From Paenibacillus sp. FSL H8-0048 (GTDB lineage: Bacteria; Bacillota; Bacilli; Paenibacillales; Paenibacillaceae): a stretch of 64,000 nt of DNA. The translations under genes were made by a program, and so were the position numbers. The first letter of the stretch is position 1, and each line of letters starts with the position of its first letter. Where the stretch lies: NCBI RefSeq assembly GCF_038002825.1, contig NZ_JBBODF010000001.1, positions 3,038,001 to 3,102,000 of the forward strand, given 5' to 3'. Shown in pieces: positions 17,737 through 27,286 of this stretch. The notes under the pieces are model-generated. The model did not search any database. It was not told the DNA's origin and saw only the letters and a list, made by a program, of their open reading frames with translations.

Positions 17737-17922
17737 ATGATCCGGTTGCTGGGAAGCCTAGCCGGGATAATGTTGGTCTCGGCAATGCTCCTGTTGGTGG
17801 TGGATATCCGAATTTACAGTAACCGGGGCTGGCTCCGGGAGAAAAAATACGCCAGAGTCGTGGCTTGGAGCTATATCGTGCTCTCCCTGATGATCTGTAT
17901 CGGCCTGCTCCTCTATATCTAG
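17737..17922 (+). CDS. Small two-span membrane protein, CLC_0170-like
   Basis: A 61-residue protein with two transmembrane segments (about 5-24 and 42-60) separated by a basic loop (NRGWLREKKYAR). AAGGAGGAG precedes the ATG with ideal spacing. It lies 42 bp after the germinant receptor lipoprotein in the same direction, so it is probably part of that operon. The pattern resembles small CLC_0170-type proteins of spore formers; that assignment is from memory and the role is unknown. Confidence 0.72.
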   Translation: MIRLLGSLAGIMLVSAMLLLVVDIRIYSNRGWLREKKYARVVAWSYIVLSLMICIGLLLYI

Positions 17923-18003
17923 CTGCCCGCTTACGTCCGTAGTATTTCTTCACGGCCCATGGTATATTGAGGAGTAACCTATTAAAGGACGGAGAATGCG
18001 GTC

Positions 18004-18975
18004 ATGAATACAAGAAGAACCAGAAATCAGGGGAACAGAACCTCTAACCATAAACAGGGAGCAAGATCCGGAGCCCCGGCCAAGCCGGCAGCTGCACCCA
18101 AATCCTACACGGTAGCCGAGCCTGCGGAACTGCTTGCTTTTCTGCTGAAGACGATTACGAACAAGGGGCGCAACTCGATCAAATCCATGCTCTCCCGCGG
18201 GCAGGTTGCTGTGAACGGCAAGCCGGTGACGAAGCATAACCATCCTCTCCATCCCGGCCAGACCGTGACGATTGACCAGGAGAAGCCTGCTGAAGCCAAG
18301 GAGCTGCTGGGACTGACCATTGTCCATGAAGATGACGATATTATCGTGATTCAGAAGGATGCGGGACTCCTGTCTATCGCTACCGGAGAAGATAATGAAC
18401 TGACGGCTTACCGCCAGCTGATGGAGCATGTCCGCCTGAGCAATCCGAAGAACCGCGTCTATGTGGTGCACCGGCTGGACCGTGATACCTCGGGTGTCAT
18501 GATGTTTGCCCGCAGCGAGGCAATTCAGCAGGCCCTCCAGAACAGCTGGAAGGAGACCGTCAAGGAACGCTCCTACGTGGCTCTGGTGGAGGGCGCGGTC
18601 AAGAAATCCGAAGGCACAATCAGCTCCTGGCTGAAGGAGACTTCCACGCTGAAGATGTACTCCAGTCCGCATGAGGGAGACGGACTGCATGCCGTAACCC
18701 GCTATAAGCTGATCCAGGCGAACCGCCACTTCTCTCTGCTGGAGGTGCACTTAGAGACCGGACGGAAGAATCAGATCCGTGTCCATATGTCCGACATCGG
18801 CCATCCGATTGCCGGGGACAAGAAGTACGGCGCAGAGACCAAGGCGGTCGGCCGTCTCGGCCTGCATGCCCGTGTGCTCTCGTTCGTTCATCCGACCACA
18901 GGCGAGATTCTGACGTTTGAGAGTGCGATCCCGAAGACTTTTCTGAAATACACGGCACCGGCACCTACGAACTAA
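18004..18975 (+). CDS. RluA-family RNA pseudouridine synthase
   Basis: A 323-residue enzyme converting uridine to pseudouridine in RNA. A basic, low-complexity N-terminus (1-33) is followed by an S4 domain (about 38-95; GRNSIKSMLSRGQVAVNG) and the catalytic domain with HRLDRDTSG, where D159 is the expected nucleophile. TGRKNQIRVHMSDIGHPIAGD is the second signature. It resembles the RluD/YjbO branch. The target position in rRNA or tRNA cannot be told. Confidence 0.92.
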   Translation: MNTRRTRNQGNRTSNHKQGARSGAPAKPAAAPKSYTVAEPAELLAFLLKTITNKGRNSIKSMLSRGQVAVNGKPVTKHNHPLHPGQTVTIDQEKPAEAKELLGLTIVHEDDDIIVIQKDAGLLSIATGEDNELTAYRQLMEHVRLSNPKNRVYVVHRLDRDTSGVMMFARSEAIQQALQNSWKETVKERSYVALVEGAVKKSEGTISSWLKETSTLKMYSSPHEGDGLHAVTRYKLIQANRHFSLLEVHLETGRKNQIRVHMSDIGHPIAGDKKYGAETKAVGRLGLHARVLSFVHPTTGEILTFESAIPKTFLKYTAPAPTN

Positions 18976-19035
18976 TCCCTAAGCTGTAAGTGCTGACAGC
19001 GAAGCATAATAGAGAAACGATAAGAAGGTGCGCTC

Positions 19036-19551
19036 TTGTTCCACCCTACTGTTTTTGACAATATCAAAATCGCCCTGGAGAACCAGATCTACGACTTCGA
19101 TAATCTGGATGGGATTCTAGTTGTAACAGACCGGTCCGATTCTCTCAATCTCGCGCTGATGTCGCGGGAGTTCAGCCTCGCGTTCAAGCTGACCGGAGGC
19201 CTGAATGTGACGTCGGAGATTCTGCTCCAGTCCACAGTGAAGGACCTTGGCGATGAGATTCTGGAGACGCCGGGCAGCGACCCGGGATGCAGTCTTTTCT
19301 TACGCTTTTATCTGGAGATCCAGGATGTAAATGAGCAGTGCTCCACGATTGAAGAGATTCTGATCCGAATCTGGGGACCTGAATTTCGGCCTGTGCAATC
19401 GCTCAGCTTCCGCTATGGACAGACGGAGGATACGTACAATAACTGTGTTGAACTGCAATTCAAACGGCAAATTACCGAAGAGCAAATGGAAGATCTTCCG
19501 AACCTCTTGAAGTTCCTGCTGCAGAGCGCAGAGGAGCTGGAAGAGGTATAA
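19036..19551 (+). CDS. Hypothetical cytosolic protein
   Basis: A 171-residue soluble, acidic protein with no motif I recognise. It begins FHPTVFDNIKIALENQIYD after a TTG start preceded by GAAGGTG. Alternating strand-like segments (GILVVTDRSDSLNLALM, CSLFLRFYLEI) and a helical C-terminus suggest a compact alpha/beta fold. It is followed 24 bp later by a membrane protein gene, with which it may share a transcript. Confidence 0.75.
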   Translation: MFHPTVFDNIKIALENQIYDFDNLDGILVVTDRSDSLNLALMSREFSLAFKLTGGLNVTSEILLQSTVKDLGDEILETPGSDPGCSLFLRFYLEIQDVNEQCSTIEEILIRIWGPEFRPVQSLSFRYGQTEDTYNNCVELQFKRQITEEQMEDLPNLLKFLLQSAEELEEV

Positions 19552-19575
19552 CGCTATACATGGGGTGAGCTGATA

Positions 19576-19971
19576 ATGAATTTCCTGCCTCCTGCCCGGA
19601 CGGGCCGCTGGCTGGCATGGTCTGCCGGTTACGCGCTGCTGCTATGGCTACTGCTGATTCTGCACAGGTACTTGTGGTTAGGTGATCCTTTCAACTTTAT
19701 TCTTGCCCTGCGTTGGGCCATCCTTGCCCTTGTCATCTCAGGCATAGTCAACGGGTTCGGCTGGTTGGGTGCACAGCTTGTCTGGAGCTTCTCAACCGCG
19801 GGAACTGTGGCGGGAATCTTCCTGATGTACATGTACACTTACCGTGGGATATCGGGCTTCGAGGATCTTGCGGGCTTTCTGTCCTTCGGCCTGTTTACAG
19901 CAGGCGGCTTCGCTCTGGGTCTGATCGCCGAAGGCGGCCGCCTGCTGATACACTATTGGCGCACACGCTGA
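19576..19971 (+). CDS. Hypothetical membrane protein, four spans
   Basis: A 131-residue protein with four likely transmembrane helices (about 13-31, 42-60, 68-86, 97-120). The ATG follows GGGGTGAG. No conserved domain is recognised. It sits between an unknown soluble protein gene and the TetR gene, all on the plus strand with short gaps, so the three may be co-transcribed. Confidence 0.72.
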   Translation: MNFLPPARTGRWLAWSAGYALLLWLLLILHRYLWLGDPFNFILALRWAILALVISGIVNGFGWLGAQLVWSFSTAGTVAGIFLMYMYTYRGISGFEDLAGFLSFGLFTAGGFALGLIAEGGRLLIHYWRTR

Positions 19972-19987
19972 TTCCTGTTAGGAGCTG

Positions 19988-20566
19988 ATGACCCCTATGT
20001 CTAATTCCCTGCTGACCAAAAATGCACTCGCCCATTCACTCAAGGACCTGATGGCCCATCTTCCGCTGAACAAAATCTCTGTCCGGCATCTGGTCGAGGA
20101 TTGCGGTGTGAACCGGCAGACCTTTTATTATCATTTTCAGGATATCTATGATTTGCTGGGCTGGATCTACAAGACGGAGGCTGTCGAGAGCATTGCCCAG
20201 TACCGCAGCTACAGTACGTGGACTGACGGATTCTACCGGATATTCTGCTATATCGAGAACAATAAGGCGTTCTGCTGCAACACCTTGGACTCCCTCGGAC
20301 GGAGGCATCTGGACGCATATCTGTATGAGGTGACGAATGATCTCGTCATGGGCGTCATCAACGAGCTGGCCGCCGGGCTGAATGTCGGGACATCGGATAA
20401 GCGGTTCATCGCCAACTTTTACACACTGGCCTTCACCGGACTCATCATTCAGTGGATGCAGGACGGGATGAAGGAGCCGCCGGGGCCGATGATTGAGAAG
20501 CTGAGCGTCCTGATTGAAGGGAACTTCCTGAAGGCGCTGCATAAATATGAGAACATTTTGTCGTAA
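19988..20566 (+). CDS. TetR-family regulator, DhaS-like C-terminal domain
   Basis: A protein of about 190 residues with an N-terminal TetR helix-turn-helix (ISVRHLVEDCGVNRQTFYYHFQDIYDLLGW) and a C-terminal domain like DhaS-type regulators (FCCNTLDSLGRRHLD, FTGLIIQWMQDGMKEPP). AGGAG lies upstream; the start could be ATG 19988 or ATG 19997. It is encoded just upstream of oleate hydratase in the same direction, separated by a terminator, so it may control that gene. A candidate operator is the inverted repeat ACTGGA/TCCAGT at 20671-20698. Confidence 0.85.
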   Translation: MTPMSNSLLTKNALAHSLKDLMAHLPLNKISVRHLVEDCGVNRQTFYYHFQDIYDLLGWIYKTEAVESIAQYRSYSTWTDGFYRIFCYIENNKAFCCNTLDSLGRRHLDAYLYEVTNDLVMGVINELAAGLNVGTSDKRFIANFYTLAFTGLIIQWMQDGMKEPPGPMIEKLSVLIEGNFLKALHKYENILS

Positions 20567-20589
20567 CCTTAGGGGTTGCGGCTTTTTTT
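20563..20589 (+). terminator. Terminator overlapping the TetR stop codon
   Basis: GTAACC / GGTTGC stem (one wobble pair) with a 5-nt loop, then GGC and seven T. It begins at the last codon of the TetR gene and separates it from oleate hydratase. Confidence 0.7.
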
Positions 20590-20728
20590 CTGCCCAAAAA
20601 CGTTACACTTTGTTCCATATGTCCAAATTTTATACAGATCAAGCGCTTTGATGATACCCTCCAGAGCGGGACTGGATTACACTCGGTTCAGGTCCAGTAT
20701 TCAAGCAAATCTATGGAGGCGGTAATCA

Positions 20729-22309
20729 GTGAAAAAAGAGTACGGTAACGAGCAGGTATATTTCGTAGGCGGTGGCATTGCATCCCTTGCGGGTGCAGCC
20801 TATCTGGTTAGAGACTGCAATTTTCCCGGACAGAACATTCACATTATTGAAGAGATGAAGATCCTTGGCGGCAGCAATGACGGTGCCGGCGATGCAGAGC
20901 ATGGATATGTCATTCGCGGCGGCCGGATGCTGAACGATGAGACCTATGAGAACCTGTGGGAGCTATTAAGTACCATTCCGTCCATTGACCAGCCGGGTAT
21001 GACGCTGCGGGAAGAAATCGTTCAATTCGACGAGTCCAATCCGACCCGCGGCCAGGCACGGCTGATCAACAGCAAGGGTGAGGTTGAGGACGTCACCTCC
21101 ATGGGCTTCGATATGGCAGACCGCCTGGCCCTGGGCAAGCTGATCATGACGCCGGAGCCAGCCATGGGCACCTTGCGGATTAACGACTGGTTCGGACCGC
21201 ATTTCTTCACAACGAACTTCTGGTACATGTGGGCAACCACCTTTGCCTTCCAGCCTTGGCATAGTGCGGTTGAGTTCAAGCGTTATATGCTCCGCTTCAT
21301 GCACGAGTTCCCTAGGATTCAAACGCTTGAAGGCGTAACCCGTACCCCATACAACCAATATGATTCCATCATTCTGCCGCTGTATCAATATCTGGAGCCG
21401 CTGGGCGTAGATTTCACCTTGAAATGTACCGTAACCGATCTGGAATTCAAAGATGGCGACGGCATTACTGTGACAGCGATGAAGGTGGTCCGCGAGGGCG
21501 TGGAGGACACGATCCAGGTTCATGAAGGCGACCGCGTAATTGTGACGAACGGCTCGATGACCGAAGGCGCAAGCCTCGGATCGATGACCTCCGCTCCCGG
21601 CCTGAACGGTAAGGGCAGCTCTTGGAAGCTGTGGGAGACGATCGCCGCGAAGAAGCCGGGGCTAGGTAATCCCTCTTCCTTCGACGATCATGTAGACGAA
21701 TCCAAATGGGAATCCTTCACGGTGACCTTCCAGGACTCGAAGTTCTTCGACCTGATGGAGAAGTTCACCCGCAACCGGGCCGGAACCGGCGCACTCGTAA
21801 CGTTCAAGGATTCCAGTTGGTTCATGTCGGTCGTGCTGGCGTTCCAGCCGCATTTCCGCAACCAGCCGGAGCATGTCAGGGTCTTCTGGGGATATGGCCT
21901 GTACCCGGACAAGGTCGGCGATTATGTGCACAAAAAAATGTGCGACTGCACCGGCGAGGAGATTATGGAGGAGCTGATCGGACATCTGCACTTCGAGGCG
22001 CATAAGGAAGAGATCATGGCTACCGCCAACTGTATTCCCTGCATGATGCCGTATATCACCTCCCAGTTCATGCCGCGCCTGAACAGCGACCGGCCGCGGG
22101 TGGTGCCTGAAGGCTCAACCAATCTGGCCTTTATCGGCCAATACTGTGAGATCCCGGACGATATTGTTTTCACAGAAGAATACTCCGTCCGTGCCGCCCG
22201 CATCGCCGTCTACACCCTGTTCGGCGTGAATCGTCCGGTAGAGCCGATCAATGCGTACCAGAACGATGTGCGCACCCTGTTCTCCAGTCTGGTGACTTCG
22301 TTCCGGTAA
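20729..22309 (+). CDS. ohyA: Oleate hydratase
   Basis: A 526-residue FAD-dependent fatty-acid hydratase that adds water to the cis-9 double bond of oleate. It has the FAD-binding VGGGIASLAGAAYLVRD (residues 13-29), the family segments GGSNDGAGDAEHGYVIRGGRML and GNPSSFDDHVDESKWESFT, and the C-terminal NLAFIGQYCEIPDDIVFTEEY (two pieces of a longer conserved block). It is somewhat shorter than some 570-590 residue relatives. GTG start with GGAGGCGG upstream. The family is linked to detoxification of unsaturated fatty acids; the upstream TetR gene is a likely regulator. Confidence 0.94.
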   Translation: MKKEYGNEQVYFVGGGIASLAGAAYLVRDCNFPGQNIHIIEEMKILGGSNDGAGDAEHGYVIRGGRMLNDETYENLWELLSTIPSIDQPGMTLREEIVQFDESNPTRGQARLINSKGEVEDVTSMGFDMADRLALGKLIMTPEPAMGTLRINDWFGPHFFTTNFWYMWATTFAFQPWHSAVEFKRYMLRFMHEFPRIQTLEGVTRTPYNQYDSIILPLYQYLEPLGVDFTLKCTVTDLEFKDGDGITVTAMKVVREGVEDTIQVHEGDRVIVTNGSMTEGASLGSMTSAPGLNGKGSSWKLWETIAAKKPGLGNPSSFDDHVDESKWESFTVTFQDSKFFDLMEKFTRNRAGTGALVTFKDSSWFMSVVLAFQPHFRNQPEHVRVFWGYGLYPDKVGDYVHKKMCDCTGEEIMEELIGHLHFEAHKEEIMATANCIPCMMPYITSQFMPRLNSDRPRVVPEGSTNLAFIGQYCEIPDDIVFTEEYSVRAARIAVYTLFGVNRPVEPINAYQNDVRTLFSSLVTSFR

Positions 22310-22327
22310 CGGAATGATCCAGCTAAT

Positions 22328-22366
22328 AAAAACCCCCGCTGCATGAATTTCATGCGGCGGGGGTTT
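22328..22366 (+). terminator. Terminator of oleate hydratase
   Basis: Long stem ACCCCCGC / GCGGGGGT with an inner GCATGAA/CATGC extension, A-rich before and T-run after. Beyond it, 22367-22574 holds no gene I can support. Confidence 0.85.
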
Positions 22367-22574
22367 CGTGCGTCCATTTGTTGCAAACTTGCCAAGGTAG
22401 GCCCGAATATCCTGCAATTCCGCTTCCAAAACCTATGCATAACGCCCTCTGAGTCCGGCAAGCCGCCTAAAATAGCCTTTTGGCGCAATTAGCGGAACTG
22501 TAGTCCGTAACCAGACTCGTTCGTCCCGGCGCAGAACGCTGCAACGCTTACCTGAAGCCAGCCACTGATCGCAA

Positions 22575-23300
22575 TCAGATGCTGCAGGAACCGTCATCAC
22601 AGCCGTCAGCAGACGGTGCAGCCCCGGTTTTCGGCTGGCCGACCACTTGAAGCTCTGGACCCTTCTGTTCCTCCGCCCATACCGTATCCAGGACTTCAGT
22701 AAAGACCGGACCCGGCTGTGCGCCGGATACGGCGTACTTATTATTGAAGACGAAGAACGGAACGCCGGTGATGTTCAGCTGCCGGGCAGCTTCAATGTCA
22801 GCCTGGACCCGGTCGCCGTAAGCCTCACTGTCGAGCACCTCAGCCACTTTGGCCTGATCCAGTCCGGCCTCGTCAGCCAGCTCAGCCAGCACTTGGCGGT
22901 CACCCACATTCAGTGAATCTGTGAAGTAAGCGCGCAGCAGCCGTTCGGTCATCTGCGCAGCCTTGCCCTGAGTAGCGGCATAGTGGCTCAAGCGGTGAGC
23001 ATCGAAGGTATTCGTGGACTGAATCGTATCGAAATTGAACTCCAGACCCACACCCTTCGCCTGCTCGGCCAGTTGTGCGTTCATCTCCTTGGCCTTGTCA
23101 CGGGTCATGCCGTATTTGCTGGCCAGCAGCTCATGAATATCTCTCGTCTCATCGGTGCGTGCATTCGGGTCCAGCTGGAAGCTGCGGAACACAACCTCCA
23201 CCTGGTCACGGCCGGGGAATTGGCTCAGCGCGTGCTCCAGCCGTCTTTTGCCGATATAGCAGAACGGGCAGGCATAATCAGACCATATATCTATTCTCAT
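22575..23300 (-). CDS. DsbA-family (FrnE-like) oxidoreductase
   Basis: A 241-residue protein with a thioredoxin fold split by a helical insertion, as in FrnE-like DsbA-family proteins. It begins MRIDIWSDYACPFCYIGKRRLE, with the CPFC active-site pair, and has the cis-proline segment ITGVPFFVFNNKYAVSGAQ. It ends in a cysteine-containing tail, DGCDDGSCSI. There is no signal peptide, so it should act in the cytosol. ATG 23300 follows AGGAGG. The substrate is unknown; relatives include 2-hydroxychromene-2-carboxylate isomerases. Confidence 0.9.
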   Translation of the reverse strand: MRIDIWSDYACPFCYIGKRRLEHALSQFPGRDQVEVVFRSFQLDPNARTDETRDIHELLASKYGMTRDKAKEMNAQLAEQAKGVGLEFNFDTIQSTNTFDAHRLSHYAATQGKAAQMTERLLRAYFTDSLNVGDRQVLAELADEAGLDQAKVAEVLDSEAYGDRVQADIEAARQLNITGVPFFVFNNKYAVSGAQPGPVFTEVLDTVWAEEQKGPELQVVGQPKTGAAPSADGCDDGSCSI

Positions 23301-23531
23301 GGGTATTCCTCCTGAATGGTAATGGGCTTGCATTTCACTTACTATTATATAGTTAAAAACCGAAAATTACAAACAAACTTTCTGAACGCCCCGCATCCCT
23401 CTTCCCTGCGGCTTCCCGGAGAAAAGTAAACGAAAGAGGTATATACGTCCACCCGGCCGGACAGGTAAAATTAGAGCAACATCTTTAATACAAAGCGGAC
23501 GGTCTATGGCGTCCCGAAAGGAGTCAGCGGC

Positions 23532-24464
23532 ATGCATGACCTGTCTATAGTCATTCCCACGCGTAACCGGATCAGCGATCTGACCCTCTGCATTGAATCC
23601 ATCGGCGCGCAAACCGGACTGGAGAATGTCTCCATCGAACTGCTGATTGTGGACGACGGTGAGATCGAAGAACGGGTGCTGGAGTATTTCCGTGAGGTGC
23701 TCGGGCGTCTTCCGGATGCCAGTCTATGTTATTACCGCAAAACCAAGCCCGGTGTCTGGCTCTCCCGCTACGAGGCTCTCGGGCTCATCGACGGGGAGAT
23801 TCTGCTCAGCTTCGATGACGATGCGGAGCTGGATGATCCGCTCTATATCCGCCGGATGCTCGATACTTACGCCTCAGATCCGTCCATTGCCGGGGTCGGC
23901 GGAATCGCCAAGGGTCTCTCCAGCAGCAAATCGGGCAAGCTGCTCGGCAGGCTGACCTGTCAAATGTCGGCGTCACCAGGCAGACTGTCGGCAAGCACAC
24001 TGGCCGGATCTCTTCTCTTATGGGGGGAGACGGAGAATATTTTTGAGACGGACTTCTTCCATGGCTGCAATATGTCCTTCCGCAGCTCGGCTCTGCGGGA
24101 TATGAAGCCGTACCCCTGGATGACCAGCTATGCAGTGGCGGACGATATCTATATGTGCCATCTGGCGAGCAGATACGGCAAGCTGGTGATTAACCCGGAG
24201 CTGAAAATTATGCATCATGAATCGCCCAGCTCGCGCGACAAGGCAGGCCGGGTCGCCCGGGCGACCGCAGTCAATCATTATTATCTGCTGAATCTGCGCA
24301 AAGCACCCGTGAAAAATTATGCAGCTCTGCTCTGGACCTTGTCTTACCTCACCGTCAAGTCTACGCTCAAGCGGAACTTCAATGCCGTCTCCGGCTACGC
24401 CAGCGGCATTCTGTTCGTGCTTAATCCCCGCAAGAATAAATACAGGGAATTCATGCTGGACTAG
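23532..24464 (+). CDS. Family 2 glycosyltransferase
   Basis: A 310-residue GT-A enzyme. It begins DLSIVIPTRNRISDLTLCIESI, with the nucleotide-binding LLIVDDGE segment and the metal-binding LSFDDDAELDDPLY (DDD variant of DXD). FHGCNMSFRSSALRD forms the acceptor-side motif, and MHHESPSSRDKAGR lies further on. A hydrophobic C-terminal stretch may touch the membrane. It stands alone with AAAGGAG upstream, so the glycan made is unknown. Confidence 0.87.
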   Translation: MHDLSIVIPTRNRISDLTLCIESIGAQTGLENVSIELLIVDDGEIEERVLEYFREVLGRLPDASLCYYRKTKPGVWLSRYEALGLIDGEILLSFDDDAELDDPLYIRRMLDTYASDPSIAGVGGIAKGLSSSKSGKLLGRLTCQMSASPGRLSASTLAGSLLLWGETENIFETDFFHGCNMSFRSSALRDMKPYPWMTSYAVADDIYMCHLASRYGKLVINPELKIMHHESPSSRDKAGRVARATAVNHYYLLNLRKAPVKNYAALLWTLSYLTVKSTLKRNFNAVSGYASGILFVLNPRKNKYREFMLD

Positions 24465-24532
24465 GCCGGCTTCCGCGCTGTCGCAGAAGTTCTGTACCAC
24501 AAGCCGAGACGCTGTCCTGTTCATGGCCGGAC

Positions 24533-24582
24533 AAAAAGGGTGCCCCCGAAGCAGCTTCGTGCTGCCCCGGTGACACCCTTTT
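24533..24582. terminator. Bidirectional terminator
   Basis: AAAAGGGTG / CACCCTTTT outer stem with an inner GAAGCAG/CTGC-type stem, between the convergent glycosyltransferase and SGNH hydrolase genes. Confidence 0.85.
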
Positions 24583-24595
24583 ACCCGCTTAGCTC

Positions 24596-26350
24596 TTAAG
24601 CCGAATAGCCAAAGCCCAGGATGGTGAAGCACTTCTCCTGATCCTCCGGCGCCATCCGGATCTCCACCATATGCTGCTCGCTCTGCTCATTCTTGTACAG
24701 AATCACAGCGTTGCAATGCGTCCAGCTATTCACATGCGGATCTGCCGTCAGCACCAGCTTGCCGTCCACATAGACCTCCGCCTTGCCCACATCCGGGCTG
24801 CGCGAATCTTTGAAGACCAGGATCAGATTCTTGCTGGTGATTGTCAGCCTGAAGCGATCCTCGCCGGACGCAGCCGTGTGCATCCAGTTATGCGGGAATT
24901 GCGGAGTGCCGAACGGGTTGTCATCCATCTCCACCTGCTGCAGTTCGTCATCCGTACCGTTGAAGCCGCCTGCTTCAATAGCAATTGCAGCACCTGCGCT
25001 GCCCAGATCACTTATGCGGTCCAGCAGCCGGACCTGGGCAAAATCATTGCCGAGCACAGGCGCCCCCGTCAGCGTATCCTCTTCCTCTTCATCCATCCCC
25101 GCCCGGGCGGTTTCGGAGAACAGGTAGCCCAGGGAGTCCGCCATTACGCGGTGCCCGTCATTCGTAGGGTGATAGATATCGTAGAAGAATTGCCGCTTGG
25201 AGATGATATTTCCTTCGGCCTTACTCAGCCGGAACTGCTCTGTTACTACATCTTTGATACTGACCATCGGGAGATTATAGCGTCTGCCTACCGGGGAGAG
25301 GCGGTCCTGCAGGTTCCAGTCGTTCACGAACACACTGAACAGCAGGATGACGGCTGGCTGGTTTGCGGCAGACAGGATTTTGAGACAGAGGCTCTCGAAG
25401 CAGTTGCCCTTCGTCTCGTCCCCTTCATCATTCACAGCAAATTCCACCACTACGATGTCAGGAGCGGCTGCACCATCCCTCAGCACATCCCGCTCGTAGC
25501 GGATCATCCCCAGCTCGGAGGGCGTCCCGCCAACCCCGGCCTTGATGAAATGAATATTCTCTCCACCGTCCTTGCCGAATAGCTCCTTAAACCTCAAGTA
25601 CGACTGATAAGCATAACATTCTGTATGGATCGGCTTGGCCCCTGCACCCTGTGTGATGGACCCGCCAATATAAGCAATCGTCACATCCTCGCCGCGCGCA
25701 GCTTTGTCCATAGCCCGCTTCAGCCGCCGGTTATTGCCCGCATGCAGCAGGGACTTCGCAATCATCGCGCGGTAAGCAGACGAATCGAAGTCTACCGGAG
25801 GTTCCGCTGTCAGCTCAGGCGCCGTGTATCCGTCATTCAGGTAGAGAACGATGCTCGCTGTCGCCAGTTCCCCCTCGTTGTTGAACTCAAAGGCATATTT
25901 GCCGGGAGCCACATCCTCCTCAGACCACTCTGTCTCCTCCAGCTTCACCAGGATTTCCGTTCCATCGCCCGGGCAGGGGACCCGCAGCTGCGTGCCGGTC
26001 TCATACTTGCTGGTTCTGCCCCAATTCTGCATGAGAAAAGTGACCGCAGCCCCTTCCTCCGCCGTCTTCACAGACACTCCAATGCTATGCACCAGCTTGC
26101 GGAAGCCGGTCCAGTCCCTAAGCATCGCCAGCATCTGCTCATCCGTAACCCCGCCTATGTATTTGGCCTTATCGATCAGATAATTACCCTCCAGATAGAC
26201 CTCTTGCGAGGGCTTACCCTCCGCCAGGGCAGTCGCTTCGATTGCTGTCTCGAACATGACGAAGAAGCCGTCACGGCGCTCCACTGGATCTTGGGGTGCC
26301 GCCGGACCCTCCTGCCCGCCAAGCCCGGTACCACTGCTATACTCTTCCAT
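24596..26350 (-). CDS. Multidomain SGNH/GDSL esterase
   Basis: A protein of about 584 residues. The central SGNH hydrolase carries block I YIGGSITQGAG (Ser nucleophile), block II AGVGGTPSELG, block III EFAVND and block V YHPTNDGHRV (Asp-His). The N-terminal 180 residues are strand-rich and glycan-binding-like, and the C-terminal 130 residues form another strand-rich module. No signal peptide is visible, so it may deacylate oligosaccharides inside the cell. Starts at ATG 26350 or 26356 are both possible after GTGAGG. Substrate unknown. Confidence 0.82.
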   Translation of the reverse strand: MEEYSSGTGLGGQEGPAAPQDPVERRDGFFVMFETAIEATALAEGKPSQEVYLEGNYLIDKAKYIGGVTDEQMLAMLRDWTGFRKLVHSIGVSVKTAEEGAAVTFLMQNWGRTSKYETGTQLRVPCPGDGTEILVKLEETEWSEEDVAPGKYAFEFNNEGELATASIVLYLNDGYTAPELTAEPPVDFDSSAYRAMIAKSLLHAGNNRRLKRAMDKAARGEDVTIAYIGGSITQGAGAKPIHTECYAYQSYLRFKELFGKDGGENIHFIKAGVGGTPSELGMIRYERDVLRDGAAAPDIVVVEFAVNDEGDETKGNCFESLCLKILSAANQPAVILLFSVFVNDWNLQDRLSPVGRRYNLPMVSIKDVVTEQFRLSKAEGNIISKRQFFYDIYHPTNDGHRVMADSLGYLFSETARAGMDEEEEDTLTGAPVLGNDFAQVRLLDRISDLGSAGAAIAIEAGGFNGTDDELQQVEMDDNPFGTPQFPHNWMHTAASGEDRFRLTITSKNLILVFKDSRSPDVGKAEVYVDGKLVLTADPHVNSWTHCNAVILYKNEQSEQHMVEIRMAPEDQEKCFTILGFGYSA

Positions 26351-26550
26351 ATCCATCAGCCTCACTTTGTCTGAAGGCGCTCTCACCCATCAGGACCAGG
26401 ACAGCTATTCCCCGCCGCCATGCCCGCTCTTGACTTCAGCTGCGCCATAATAGTCTGCATTAACGAATCCATTATAGCCCGGGGGCTGGAGCAGCTCAAC
26501 GTACAACCTGAAGCTCTGTTTAGTTATTACAACAATTCGCTAGTTTGCCA

Positions 26551-27123
26551 CTATTGCAGCATTCCGGTGGAGATGAACAGAATCATATGCTCTTTGATTT
26601 TGTCCTGATCCAGCGGCACATGGGATTTGTTCCATTCCGTGGTCAGCGCCAGATACATCCGCAGAATCATAAACGCCGCCACACTGGCATCGCAGGCCTT
26701 CACTTCTCCGTTCCCGATGGCCTCCTCGATCTGCTGCTGCAGGAAGTCCAGCGCGTAGCCCTCCATCCGCTTCACGCCTTCGAGCGCCTGGGCTGTACCG
26801 ATATCCCGGACCTCCTGGGCCAGCTTCACGAACAGCTCATGGTCCAGGCGGAACTCCAGAATGGAATCCAGCAGATGAAGCAGCTTATGTACGAAAGAAA
26901 TTTGCTGCGCAGCCACACGGCTCATCACCGATGTTAATTCGGATGTGGCCTTGTCCAGAATTTCCTCGAACAGTTCTTCCTTCGTTTTGAAAAAGGTATA
27001 GATCGTACCCTTGCCCACATTGGCGATTCTGGATACCTGATCCATCGTCGTAGCTTTATAGCCGAATTGTACAAAGGACAGAGTTGCTGCCTGCAGAATT
27101 AACGCTTTACGGTCAATAGACAT
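26551..27123 (-). CDS. TetR/AcrR-family transcriptional regulator
   Basis: A 190-residue regulator with helix-turn-helix TTMDQVSRIANVGKGTIYTFFKTKEELF at residues 25-52 and an all-helical ligand-binding C-terminal domain. AAAGGAG lies nine bases before the ATG. It is divergent from apbE, with 163 bp between, so it may control itself and possibly apbE; no clear operator was identified. Confidence 0.88.
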   Translation of the reverse strand: MSIDRKALILQAATLSFVQFGYKATTMDQVSRIANVGKGTIYTFFKTKEELFEEILDKATSELTSVMSRVAAQQISFVHKLLHLLDSILEFRLDHELFVKLAQEVRDIGTAQALEGVKRMEGYALDFLQQQIEEAIGNGEVKACDASVAAFMILRMYLALTTEWNKSHVPLDQDKIKEHMILFISTGMLQ

Positions 27124-27286
27124 AGGTCATGCTCCTTTACTTTATATGTTGAAAATATCACAAGCCTCCCCCTTCGGCAAGCCGCGCTTTCGCACAAAAT
27201 GTCACCAAATGAGTATCCATTGCCGTTCTTTCTGGGGTATGATAGTAAAGATGCAACCACGAAACTAATTGTATGGATGGTGGAAT

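Noticed and set aside
22367..22574. A further phased-hairpin element after oleate hydratase
   Set aside because: Some short GCA-N5 pairs occur, but the spacings (31, 71 or 54, 48) do not match 51-62-51 and the stems are poor.
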